Positions 5,796-13,043 of a stretch of 14,311 bases of DNA are shown here, piece after piece. The DNA is from Terrisporobacter othiniensis (GTDB lineage: Bacteria > Bacillota > Clostridia > Peptostreptococcales > Peptostreptococcaceae). The stretch covers positions 1-14,311 of the forward strand of contig NZ_JWHR01000052.1 of the NCBI RefSeq assembly GCF_000808015.1, in the 5' to 3' direction. Position 1 is the stretch's first letter. Every line of letters begins with the position of its first letter. Both the position numbers and the translations under genes were made by a program. The notes under the pieces are model-generated. The model was not told where the DNA came from and made no database searches. It saw nothing but the letters and a program-made list of their open reading frames with translations.

Positions 5796-7736
5796 ATGTA
5801 CTATAATAATTTGTTTAGTTCTATAAAGATAAGGGGATTAGAAATTAAAAATAGAGTTGTTTTTCCTGCTATGGGGACAAAAATGCTTAATGGAGATAGA
5901 TATGTAACAGATCAGCTGATTGATTACCATGTAGCTAGGGCAAAAGGTGGAAATGGTTTAAACTTTACAGAAGTATGCTCTGTATATAGTAAATCATCAC
6001 CCAAAAATTTTTTAGCAATATCTGATGATAAATATATTCCAGGAATGAAAAAGTTAACTGATGCAATTCATGAAGCCGGAGGTCTAGCTGGTGCTCAATT
6101 ATGGCTAGGCGGATCAGCGGTATTATTTTTCGGAGATTCAACGGCAACTGCTGTATTACCTAGTGATTTTCAAGCGGCTCCTAATAATGTAATACCTGGA
6201 GCTAGCAAAGAAGTAATTAAAGAAGCAGTGGAGGCTTTTGGAACAGCGGCAAAACGCGCAGTAGAAGCAGGGTTTGATACTGTTGAATTCCATGCAGGAC
6301 ATAACTATACGCCACACTCTTTCTTAAGTAAAGCCTTTAATAAGAGAACAGATGAGTACGGCGGATCTCTTGAAAATCGCTCAAGATTTTTAATAGAATG
6401 TATAGAATCTATACGTAATAATATCCCAGAAGATATGCCACTATTTATGAGAATAGATGCTTTTGATGATTATCTTGAAGATGGTTTAACTATTGAAGAG
6501 GTAATTGAGTTTTGCAAATTAGCTAAGAATGCAGGTGTAGATGTAGTTGATGTTTCAAGAGGAAACTTTTCAAGTGCAGCTATTAAATATGAAGTACCAC
6601 CAGTAGATTTACCAAGAGGATTTAATGTTGATAATGCAACAAGAATAAAGAATGAGACTGGCTTAGTTACAGTTGCTGTAGGAAGAATAAATGATCCTAA
6701 GCAAGCGGATGAAATTATTGAAAGTGGTAAAGCAGACATGGTTGTAATAGGAAGAGGTCAACTTGCAGATCCAGAGTTTTGTAATAAAGCAATGAGGGGA
6801 GAAACTGATAGCATTATACGTTGTGTAGGGTGTAACCAAGGATGCTATGATGGATATGTTTCTGAGGATGTTCCTTTTATAACTTGCTTAAGAAACCCAG
6901 CCTTAGGAAGAGAGAAGGAATATGAGTTAAGAAAAACTGAAAAACCTAAAAAGGTGCTAATTATTGGTGGAGGAGTTGCAGGATTGCAAGCAGCAACTAC
7001 TTTAAAAGATAGAGGACATATTCCAGTAATATGTGAAGCTAGTGACTCATTAGGAGGGCAATTTGTATTAGCTGGAGCAGCGCCAAGAAAGGAAGAAATG
7101 AAATTGGCAGCTATTCATATGGGAAAAGAATGTGAGAAAGCAGGTATTGAAATTAGGCTTTCTACAAATGTAACATCTGAGGTGATTAAAAGTATAAACC
7201 CCGATGAAATTATAGTAGCAGTAGGCTCTTCTCCAATAAAACTTAATATACCTGGTTCTGATTTAGCTAATGTTACGAATTCTCATGATGTATTAGCTGG
7301 TAAAGTTAAATTAGAAGGAAATATAGTAGTAGTAGGTGGTGGACTAGTAGGGCTTGAAGTTGCTGAGTATCTTTCAGATAAAGTTGAAAAGATTACTGTT
7401 GTTGAAATGTTAAATGAAGTAGCAAAAGATTTGGGGCAACTTCGTAAAATTTGTGTAATGGAGAATTTATATAAAGAAGGAATAACAACTATAGCTAATG
7501 CTAAATGTGTAGAGATAAAAGAAAATTCAGTTATTATTGATAAACAAGGAGTTTTAGAAGAAATACCTTGTGATAATATCGTTGTATCAATAGGTTCAAG
7601 ATCCCGCGATTATAAGGAAATAGCACAATATTGTGATGAAAATAATATACCTTATCATATAATAGGAGACGCAATTAAAGCTAGAAGAGCATTGAATTGT
7701 ATCAAAGAGGCAGTAGATGTGGCAAGACAAATATAA
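5796..7736 (+). CDS. NADH:flavin oxidoreductase / ene-reductase (FadH / BaiCD / 2-enoate reductase family)
   Basis: 646 residues, the family's full length. Domains in order: an FMN-binding TIM barrel (about 1-335) with FPAMGT, AQLWLGG, the active-site region EFHAGHNY, the family signature DEYGGSLENRSRF (186-198) and AVGRI; a 4Fe-4S ligand set C343-x2-C346-x3-C350-x13-C364; then an FAD/NAD(P)-binding region with GGGVAGLQAA (391-400) and a second dinucleotide loop GGGLVGLEVAEYL (about 514-526). Such enzymes pass hydride from NAD(P)H through FAD and Fe-S to FMN and reduce an activated C=C bond (dienoyl-CoA, cinnamate-type enoates or bile-acid intermediates). The substrate cannot be told from sequence, and no bai or CoA-ligase neighbours are present. 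ATG 5796 has GGAGGGG 5 nt upstream. It is monocistronic: promoter with palindrome before, terminator after. Confidence 0.9.
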   Translation: MYYNNLFSSIKIRGLEIKNRVVFPAMGTKMLNGDRYVTDQLIDYHVARAKGGNGLNFTEVCSVYSKSSPKNFLAISDDKYIPGMKKLTDAIHEAGGLAGAQLWLGGSAVLFFGDSTATAVLPSDFQAAPNNVIPGASKEVIKEAVEAFGTAAKRAVEAGFDTVEFHAGHNYTPHSFLSKAFNKRTDEYGGSLENRSRFLIECIESIRNNIPEDMPLFMRIDAFDDYLEDGLTIEEVIEFCKLAKNAGVDVVDVSRGNFSSAAIKYEVPPVDLPRGFNVDNATRIKNETGLVTVAVGRINDPKQADEIIESGKADMVVIGRGQLADPEFCNKAMRGETDSIIRCVGCNQGCYDGYVSEDVPFITCLRNPALGREKEYELRKTEKPKKVLIIGGGVAGLQAATTLKDRGHIPVICEASDSLGGQFVLAGAAPRKEEMKLAAIHMGKECEKAGIEIRLSTNVTSEVIKSINPDEIIVAVGSSPIKLNIPGSDLANVTNSHDVLAGKVKLEGNIVVVGGGLVGLEVAEYLSDKVEKITVVEMLNEVAKDLGQLRKICVMENLYKEGITTIANAKCVEIKENSVIIDKQGVLEEIPCDNIVVSIGSRSRDYKEIAQYCDENNIPYHIIGDAIKARRALNCIKEAVDVARQI

Positions 7737-7761
7737 TGAGTTATTAGTTAACTTTATATAT

Positions 7762-7795
7762 AGAGACCCAAGAATTATACTTGGGTTTCTTTTTA
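7762..7795 (+). terminator. rho-independent terminator of the ene-reductase gene
   Basis: Arms AGAGACCCAAG (7762-7772) and CTTGGGTTTCT (7780-7790), with one G-U pair and a 7-nt loop, followed by TTTTTATTTT. It lies 25 bp after the stop codon. Confidence 0.85.
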
Positions 7796-7911
7796 TTTTA
7801 ATTAATGAATATTTAGGAAAATATATAATGACCTTTATATTGAGGTAATTATAAGACATGTGCTTTAAGATCAAAATCTGTGTACGATTTACTGTGAAAA
7901 AATGTAAAAAA

Positions 7912-7959
7912 AGCTATCTCTTTAATGATTTAAAAATCATCTTGAGATAACTCTTTTTT
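7912..7959. terminator. two-tier hairpin, possibly a bidirectional terminator
   Basis: Outer arms AGCTATCTC (7912-7920) and GAGATAACT (7944-7952) with one mismatch; inner arms ATGATTT (7925-7931) and AAATCAT (7934-7940). A T-run follows on the + strand, and an A-run precedes, which is a T-run on the - strand. No gene ends here on either strand and the ene-reductase already has a terminator, so its client is unknown. Confidence 0.55.
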
Positions 7960-8019
7960 CCGTTTACATACACACATAAATAAACATTTCTAAACAACAC
8001 ATAACAAAAAACAAATTAA

Positions 8020-8038
8020 AGATATGGGATCCATATCT
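8020..8038. promoter_or_regulatory. palindrome upstream of aroD-aroK promoter
   Basis: AGATATGG (8020-8027) and CCATATCT (8031-8038) are perfect 8-bp arms around GAT. It lies about 75 bp upstream of the -35 box and has no T-run, so it is a possible regulator-binding site. No regulator can be named. Confidence 0.35.
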
Positions 8039-8111
8039 ATATTTATAAATTACATTATATTGCAGTGTTTTACAATAATTTACTTATATTTTTATATTTA
8101 AATAAAATTAT

Positions 8112-8140
8112 CTGATTGAATGATGTTCAAATGATATAAT
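8112..8140 (+). promoter_or_regulatory. extended -10 promoter of aroD-aroK
   Basis: CTGATT (8112-8117, weak -35), a 17-nt spacer, and TGATATAAT with a perfect TATAAT (8135-8140) and the TG of an extended -10 element. It lies about 60 bp before the start codon. Confidence 0.6.
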
Positions 8141-8205
8141 AATAGTATACAATCTAATTAAATTAAAATATATATGATTATAAAATAGGATATATGGAGA
8201 ATAAT

Positions 8206-9498
8206 ATGAATTATGTAAAAGTTAAAAATATAAATTTAGGTTGTGGAAAACCTAAAATTTGTACATCTGTAGTAGGTAAAACTGAAGATGAAATAATAAG
8301 AGAATGTGAAAAAATATATTCAAGTAATGTTGATATTGTTGAACTTAGATGTGACTTTTTTGACCATGTTTTAAATATTGAAAAAGTATGTGATTTGTTA
8401 AGTAAAATAAAAATGATTTTAAATGAAAAACCTTTAATTTTTACTGTTAGAAGCAAAGAAGAAGGTGGTGAAATATGCCTAAGCGAAAAAGAATATACGG
8501 ATTTATATAAAAACATATGTGAAAAAAAACTTACTGATATTATTGATGTGGAGTTGAGAATTGGAGAAGCAAAGATAGCTGAGTTAGTTAAGGTTGCTCA
8601 TAAAAACAATATTAAAGTCATCATATCTAAGCATGATTTTGAAAAAACGCCACAAAAAAATGAAATGATTGAAGATTTAATAAATATGCAAAAACTAAAT
8701 GCAGATATTCCAAAGTTGGCGGTTATGCCTAATACTTATATAGATGTAATTAAATTATTAGAAGTTACAACTATAATGAAAGAAAAATACAAGGAAACAC
8801 CTATAATAACAATTTCCATGGGAAAAAAAGGGATAATAAGTCGTATGAGTGGTCAAATATTTGGGTCCTGCTTAACATTTGCTTCTGGCTCAAAAGCTTC
8901 CGCTCCAGGTCAAATAGAAGTTAAAGATTTAGATATTTTTTTAGATATAATAAATAAATATTTCCAAGAAAATTCTAAATTAGAAAAAACTAATATTATA
9001 TTAGTTGGATTTATGGGCACTGGTAAAAGTTATATATCAGAAAAATTAAGTAAATTATTAAAAATAAAAAAAATTGATACAGACCAATATATTGAATTAA
9101 AGGAAAATAAAACTGTTGATAAGATTTTTTCTATATATGGAGAAGAATATTTTAGAAAATGTGAAAAAGATACTTTAGTTGAACTATCAAATGAGAATGA
9201 TATTATTATTTCTTGCGGAGGAGGAATAGTAATAAAAGATGAAAATATTGAATTAATGAAACAAATGGGTAAAGTAATATTGCTTACAGCCAGTCCCAGT
9301 ACTATATATGAAAGGGTTAGAAATAGCCAAAGTAGACCAATTTTGAATGATAATATGAATGAAGAATATATAGCTACTTTAATGGATAAAAGAAAAGAAA
9401 GATATTTAAAAGCTGCAGATATAATTATAAATACAGATAATAAAACTGGAGAAGAAATTTGTGAAGATATAATAAAAAAATTAAAATTAATTAAATAA
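8206..9498 (+). CDS. bifunctional type I 3-dehydroquinate dehydratase / shikimate kinase
   Basis: Two shikimate-pathway enzymes in one chain (434 residues if counted from ATG 8194; I prefer ATG 8206, which has GGAGA 5 nt upstream). Residues 1-260 (8194 numbering) are an AroD-type class I dehydratase: ELRCDFF (50-56), catalytic His147 in SKHDFEKT, Schiff-base Lys174 in PKLAVMP, Arg217 in ISRMSG, and SAPGQ (236-240). Residues 266-434 are an AroK-type kinase: Walker A GFMGTGKS (272-279), DTD (295-297), GEEYFRKCE, GGG (342-344), lid SRPIL with Arg381 and RKERY near 400. All key residues of both enzymes are present. They catalyse steps 3 and 5 of the pathway; step 4 (aroE) is encoded at 2045. The linker is short and no frameshift joins the halves, so the fusion looks genuine. 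Codon use is like its neighbours. Confidence 0.94.
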   Translation: MNYVKVKNINLGCGKPKICTSVVGKTEDEIIRECEKIYSSNVDIVELRCDFFDHVLNIEKVCDLLSKIKMILNEKPLIFTVRSKEEGGEICLSEKEYTDLYKNICEKKLTDIIDVELRIGEAKIAELVKVAHKNNIKVIISKHDFEKTPQKNEMIEDLINMQKLNADIPKLAVMPNTYIDVIKLLEVTTIMKEKYKETPIITISMGKKGIISRMSGQIFGSCLTFASGSKASAPGQIEVKDLDIFLDIINKYFQENSKLEKTNIILVGFMGTGKSYISEKLSKLLKIKKIDTDQYIELKENKTVDKIFSIYGEEYFRKCEKDTLVELSNENDIIISCGGGIVIKDENIELMKQMGKVILLTASPSTIYERVRNSQSRPILNDNMNEEYIATLMDKRKERYLKAADIIINTDNKTGEEICEDIIKKLKLIK

Positions 9499-9810
9499 TT
9501 TTTCAGCGCAGTTTCTCAAACAAGGTTAATTTTTAGCTAAAGTAACATTATTTGAACTAGGTAATTTTGTATAAAAAAAGAGATAAATTATAAAAATATA
9601 ATAAAGTAGTTAGTTAAAAACTTGTTTAAATAACTTAATATATGATATTATATTAAGAGAAAAAATTATTTTTGTAAAAATATGCAATTTACTTATTAAG
9701 TATATTGTGTATTAAAAATTTAAATTCATGTGATGATATATATTGGGATGAAGTTAATAGATATCATCAGGCTAAATATGATGACAAATTTTTTAGATGG
9801 AGGAACAGAT
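9499..9810. other. non-coding region between aroD-aroK and efp
   Basis: About 310 bp, very AT-rich. No strong terminator is visible behind aroD-aroK. A weak promoter candidate lies at 9622-9649: TTGTTT, 16 nt, GATATT. ATGs at 9730 and further downstream are in frame with efp but code for sequence foreign to EF-P and are taken as leader, not protein. Confidence 0.5.
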
Positions 9811-10368
9811 ATGGTAACAGCAGGAGATTTTAGAAAAGGTGTAACTTTCGAAAAAGATGGACAACCTTGTTTAATAGTTGACTTCCAACATGTTAAGCCA
9901 GGAAAAGGTGCAGCTTTCGTAAGAACAAAATACAAAAACTTAAAAACAGGAGCTATAAGAGAAGAGGCTTTCAATCCAAGTGATAAATTCCCAAAAGCAT
10001 TAATAGAAACTAAGCAAATGCAATATTTATATGATGATGGTGAATTATACTACTTTATGGATGAAGAAACTTATGATCAAATACCTTTAAACTATGAGCA
10101 AGTTGAAGATGCTATAAAATTCTTAAAAGAAAATGAAGTAGCGACTATAAGATTCTACCAAGGACAACCATTCCAAGTGGAAGCTCCAAACTTTGCAGAA
10201 TTAGAAGTTACTGAAACTGAGCCAGGGATAAAGGGAGATACTGCTTCAAACGTAACTAAATCAGCTACAGTTGAAACAGGTGCAGTAGTTCAAGTACCTT
10301 TATTTATAAATGAAGGTGACAAAATAAAAGTAGATACTAGAACTGGTGAATATTTATCAAGAGTTTAA
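9811..10368 (+). CDS. efp: translation elongation factor P
   Basis: EF-P binds between the ribosomal P and E sites and relieves stalling at polyproline. Starting at ATG 9811 gives [10 protein letters not shown] and 185 residues, the standard length, and GGAGGA (9799-9804) lies 6 nt upstream. The open frame extends back to 9730, but those 27 residues are not part of the family. The N-terminal KOW-like domain carries the tip loop [10 protein letters not shown] with Lys32, the residue modified in many bacteria; the OB domains follow, ending in the conserved [13 protein letters not shown]. No modification enzyme is encoded nearby. Followed by a hairpin at 10383-10423. Confidence 0.97.
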   Translation: MVTAGDFRKGVTFEKDGQPCLIVDFQHVKPGKGAAFVRTKYKNLKTGAIREEAFNPSDKFPKALIETKQMQYLYDDGELYYFMDEETYDQIPLNYEQVEDAIKFLKENEVATIRFYQGQPFQVEAPNFAELEVTETEPGIKGDTASNVTKSATVETGAVVQVPLFINEGDKIKVDTRTGEYLSRV

Positions 10369-10382
10369 TATTTTAATGTATA

Positions 10383-10423
10383 AAAAGCTTATATATCTTA
10401 ATAATAATGATATATGAGCTTTT
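10383..10423 (+). terminator. hairpin after efp
   Basis: Arms AAAAGCTTATATATC (10383-10397) and GATATATGAGCTTTT (10409-10423) pair at 14 of 15 positions with a G-U wobble. The T-run is only the four Ts within the arm, so termination may be partial, letting some transcripts read into the next gene. Confidence 0.55.
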
Positions 10424-10459
10424 AGTTTATAAATAAAATTGAAAGAGAGGTATTAACTT

Positions 10460-10936
10460 ATGAAGTATCTAAGCGAAGAAGTAGCATACTTAAGAGGCTT
10501 GGCAGAAGGTTTAGAAATAGAAAGCGAAACTAAAGAAGGCAAAATGATATGCAAGATAATAGATGTATTGGAAAACTTAGCTGACACATTAGACGACATG
10601 CAAGAAGATTATGATGAATTAGTTGACTATGTTGAAAGTGTTGACGAAGATTTATCAGATTTAGAAGATGTATTATATGAAGAAGACGATGACGACTTTG
10701 ATGATGATTATGACGACTACGATGATGAAGATTACGAAGACGAAGATGAATTAAGTTACATAGAAATGGAATGCCCAAATTGTGGTGATTTAGTTGACAT
10801 AGACGAGGAACTATTATTTGATGATTCAGTAGATGTTATTTGTCCTAACTGCCAAGCAATAATATTATCATCAGAAGAAGATGAAGAGAATTGTTGTGGA
10901 TGTGGATGCAGCTGCGAAGATCACGATGAAAAATAG
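10460..10936 (+). CDS. acidic zinc-ribbon protein of the CD1247 N-terminal-domain type
   Basis: 158 residues, strongly acidic. The N-terminal 1-70 is helical (MKYLSEEVAYLRGLAEGLEI and ENLADTLDDM), matching from memory the small clostridial family named after C. difficile CD1247. Residues 75-97 are a nearly pure Asp/Glu/Tyr tract. Next comes a probable zinc ribbon with CPNC at 105-108 and CPNC at 128-131, and then a Cys-rich end with Cys145, 146, 148, 150 and 152 (CCGCGCSC) before CEDHDEK. Function is unknown. The Cys spacing suggests metal binding at one or two sites, and the Asp tract might chelate cations or mimic nucleic acid. AGAGAGG lies 9 nt before the ATG. It sits between efp and rnc, an order that I believe is conserved in relatives and hints at a link with translation or RNA handling. 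Confidence 0.8.
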   Translation: MKYLSEEVAYLRGLAEGLEIESETKEGKMICKIIDVLENLADTLDDMQEDYDELVDYVESVDEDLSDLEDVLYEEDDDDFDDDYDDYDDEDYEDEDELSYIEMECPNCGDLVDIDEELLFDDSVDVICPNCQAIILSSEEDEENCCGCGCSCEDHDEK

Positions 10937-10961
10937 AACACAAAATTATTAAAATATTTTG

Positions 10962-10992
10962 CCTATGAAGCTTTCTGCTCCATAGGTTTTTT
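10962..10992 (+). terminator. rho-independent terminator before rnc
   Basis: Arms CCTATG (10962-10967) and CATAGG (10981-10986), extended by AGC/GCT inside the loop, followed by TTTTTT. It lies 25 bp behind the zinc-ribbon gene. Confidence 0.7.
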
Positions 10993-11025
10993 GCATTATT
11001 TTATTAAAAATAGTAAACTATAAAA

Positions 11026-11034
11026 TGATATAAT
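11026..11034 (+). promoter_or_regulatory. extended -10 promoter element for rnc
   Basis: TGATATAAT with perfect TATAAT (11029-11034), the same extended -10 sequence as before aroD-aroK. No convincing -35 box is seen 16-18 nt upstream. The transcript leader would be about 10 nt. Confidence 0.4.
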
Positions 11035-11050
11035 AATTTAAGGAGGAACA

Positions 11051-11755
11051 ATGAACGTTAATAAAAAAGCAATTTATAACATTAGTAAATTTGAAGATAC
11101 AATTAATTATAAATTTGAGAAGAAGAGCTATATATTAGAAGCATTAACTCATAGTTCATATTCAAATGAAAATAAAAATTATAAATTCAATGAAAGACTA
11201 GAATTTCTTGGAGATTCAGTTTTAAGTATAGTAATAAGTGATTATTTATTTAAAAAGGAAAAGAATCTTCCAGAGGGAGAATTAACAAAATTAAGAGCCA
11301 ACATTGTATGTGAAGAATCATTAAGTGAAGTTGCAGGACAAATTCATCTAGGAGAGTATCTATTACTTGGAAAAGGTGAAGAAGCTACGGGTGGAAGAGA
11401 TAGAATATCTATTTTAGCAGATGCTTTAGAAGCAATAATTGCAGCTATATATTTAGATGGTGGATTAGAAGAAGCGAGTAAATTTATATTTAGATTTATG
11501 GAAGAAATAATAGAAAACTCTATTGAAGGTAAAATATTTAGAGATTATAAAACATATCTGCAAGAAGTTTTACAAAGTAAAGGTGAGCAGCATATTTGGT
11601 ATAAGTTGATTGAAGAAAAGGGTCCAGATCATAACAAGAGATTTGTTATGGAAGTAGGGATCAATGATAAAGTTTTAGGTGTGGGAGAAGGTAAAAGTAA
11701 AAAAGATGCGGAGCAAGTTGCTGCTAAATCTGCTCTTAAATCACAAAAATTTTAG
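11051..11755 (+). CDS. rnc: ribonuclease III
   Basis: Cuts double-stranded RNA, processing rRNA precursors and structured mRNAs. The 234-residue length is usual. The N-terminal nuclease domain carries the signature ERLEFLGDS (48-56, with metal-binding Glu and catalytic Asp55) and the second acidic pair in LADALEAIIAAIYLDGG (Asp124, Glu127). A double-stranded-RNA-binding domain follows from about 165 (DYKTYLQEVLQ) to the end, with the typical GKSKKDAEQVAAKSAL helix. AGGAGG (11041-11046) lies 4 nt before the ATG. The radical SAM gene starts 17 bp after the stop and smc follows, so they probably share a transcript. Nothing missing. Confidence 0.97.
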   Translation: MNVNKKAIYNISKFEDTINYKFEKKSYILEALTHSSYSNENKNYKFNERLEFLGDSVLSIVISDYLFKKEKNLPEGELTKLRANIVCEESLSEVAGQIHLGEYLLLGKGEEATGGRDRISILADALEAIIAAIYLDGGLEEASKFIFRFMEEIIENSIEGKIFRDYKTYLQEVLQSKGEQHIWYKLIEEKGPDHNKRFVMEVGINDKVLGVGEGKSKKDAEQVAAKSALKSQKF

Positions 11756-11772
11756 ATTAAGAGGTTGATAAA

Positions 11773-12843
11773 ATGAAAAAAAGAATAATACCAATATTTG
11801 TACCACATAGAGGATGTCCTCATGATTGTATTTTCTGTAATCAAAAGAAAATAACAGGAGTTAGTACAGAAGTTACTAGTGAAGAAGCAAGAAATATTAT
11901 TGAAGAGTACTTACCCACTATACCAAAAGATGCTAATGTGGAAATTGCATTTTTTGGCGGTAGTTTTACAGCGATAGATGAAAAAACTCAAAATGAATTA
12001 CTATCAGTAGCGAAGGAATATGTGGACAAAGGTTTAGTATCAGATATAAGAATGTCAACTAGACCAGACTGTATAAGTGTGGACATATTAAATAGATTAA
12101 AAGAATATAAATCTACAATTATAGAGCTTGGTGTGCAGTCATTGGATGCAAAGGTTCTTCATGATAGTGCTAGAGGACATGATATAGAAAGTGTAATTAA
12201 AAGTGCACATCTAATTAAAGAATCTGGTATAAATTTAGGGCTTCAAATGATGGTTGGACTACCTTCTGATACAGAAGAAAAATGTATAGAAACAGCAAAA
12301 AAATTCATAGAACTAGATCCATTCTGCGTAAGAATTTATCCTACATTAGTAGTAAGAGATACAGGGCTGGAAACTTTATTAAATAAAGGGGAATATAAGC
12401 CTTTTACATTAGAACAATGTATTTCAATTGTTAAAAAGCTTTTAGTTTTATTTTATGTTAACAACATAAATGTTATAAGAGTTGGATTACAAGCAACAGA
12501 AGACATACAGCTTGGAAAAGGAATAGTAGATGGGCCTTATCATCCAGCTTTTAGGGAATTAGTTGAAGGGGAAATGATTAAAGACTACTTACATTATCTT
12601 GTTATACAAAATAAGACTGTAAGCAATATTGAAGTAAAAACAAATAATAAAAATATATCAAAAGTTGTTGGAAATAAGAAGAGTAATAAATTATTCTTCA
12701 AAAATAAACTTAATATTAATATGAAGATAAAACCAGAAAATTTAGCAGAAGATGAATTCATAATAATACTAGATGATAACAAGGAAATAAATATTAAATC
12801 GGAAGAAATGTACAAAGAACTATATAATATTTATAACCTTTAA
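11773..12843 (+). CDS. Elp3-like radical SAM protein without acetyltransferase domain
   Basis: Residues C15-x3-C19-x2-C22 in PHRGCPHDCIFCNQ would hold the 4Fe-4S cluster that cleaves S-adenosylmethionine. FFGGSF (60-65), the region around DIRMSTRPDCI (91-101) and ELGVQSLD (118-125) match the Elp3/HemN/MiaB-type barrel. The 356-residue length covers the barrel plus a C-terminal extension rich in Lys and Asn, and the histone-acetyltransferase domain of true Elp3 is absent. A gene of this type beside rnc and smc is common in clostridia, but its reaction is not known to me; RNA modification is a reasonable guess. AGAGG lies 8 nt before the ATG. The frame ends about 200 bp before smc, and the gap is filled by a structured repeat. 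Confidence 0.88.
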   Translation: MKKRIIPIFVPHRGCPHDCIFCNQKKITGVSTEVTSEEARNIIEEYLPTIPKDANVEIAFFGGSFTAIDEKTQNELLSVAKEYVDKGLVSDIRMSTRPDCISVDILNRLKEYKSTIIELGVQSLDAKVLHDSARGHDIESVIKSAHLIKESGINLGLQMMVGLPSDTEEKCIETAKKFIELDPFCVRIYPTLVVRDTGLETLLNKGEYKPFTLEQCISIVKKLLVLFYVNNINVIRVGLQATEDIQLGKGIVDGPYHPAFRELVEGEMIKDYLHYLVIQNKTVSNIEVKTNNKNISKVVGNKKSNKLFFKNKLNINMKIKPENLAEDEFIIILDDNKEINIKSEEMYKELYNIYNL

Positions 12844-12850
12844 TTTAAAC

Positions 12851-13021
12851 GTAGCAAATTTTGAGCAACGGATATATATGAAACGGTAGCGAAGATATAT
12901 AGTTGGCGACATGAAGTGTTTCGCTGACGTAGTCGCTCAGGCCAAGCGTATTTTGAGTAACGGATTTACTTGAAGCGTTAGCGAAAGTATCTCGTTGACG
13001 ACATGAGTGCAACGAATTTTT
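12851..13021. repeat. two diverged copies of a structured intergenic repeat
   Basis: Copy 1 (from 12853) and copy 2 (from 12945) align without gaps at about 47 of 60 positions, sharing GAGYAACGGAT, GGTAGCGA/GTTAGCGA and TTGRCGACATGA. In copy 1, CAAC plus TATATAT pairs with ATATATA plus GTTG (12902-12905). In copy 2, TACTT (12967-12971) pairs with AAGTA (12985-12989) and TAACG with CGTTG (12993-12997). A start of a third unit may be visible at 13009-13022. The segment is clearly richer in G and C than its surroundings and has no reading frame. It lies between the radical SAM gene and smc. The family is not recognised. Confidence 0.75.
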
Positions 13022-13043
13022 GTAAGGAAGGGAGAGACAAGCA

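Larger units (their letters stand above)
7791..8205. other. non-coding region before aroD-aroK
   Basis: About 400 bp with no credible gene on either strand. Contents seen: the hairpin at 7912-7959, the 19-nt palindrome at 8020-8038 and the promoter at 8112-8140. I looked for a T-box or riboswitch fold because an aromatic-pathway gene follows, and found no recognisable conserved core. Confidence 0.6.

Noticed and set aside
7596..7874. - strand frame running from the end of the ene-reductase into the gap
   Set aside because: It crosses the terminator at 7762-7795, overlaps a certain gene and has no recognisable domain or ribosome-binding site.
7791..8205. T-box or riboswitch controlling the aromatic-pathway gene
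   Set aside because: No T-box anti-terminator core and no known aptamer pattern could be recognised; the hairpin present lies upstream of the promoter and so outside the leader.
9520..9570. Weak stem GTTA...TAAC as terminator of aroD-aroK
   Set aside because: The stem is short and interrupted by a mismatch, and no T-run follows.
9730..9810. Longer EF-P starting at ATG 9730
   Set aside because: The extra 27 residues do not belong to EF-P, and a strong GGAGGA precedes ATG 9811, which gives the standard 185-residue protein.
10735..10936. Low-complexity Asp/Glu tract as sequencing artefact
   Set aside because: The codons vary (GAC, GAT, GAA), the frame stays open, and a well-formed CPNC ribbon follows, so the tract is real coding sequence.
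12851..13021. CRISPR array or tRNA remnant
   Set aside because: Only two diverged copies with no unique spacers of equal length, and no acceptor stem/anticodon arrangement.
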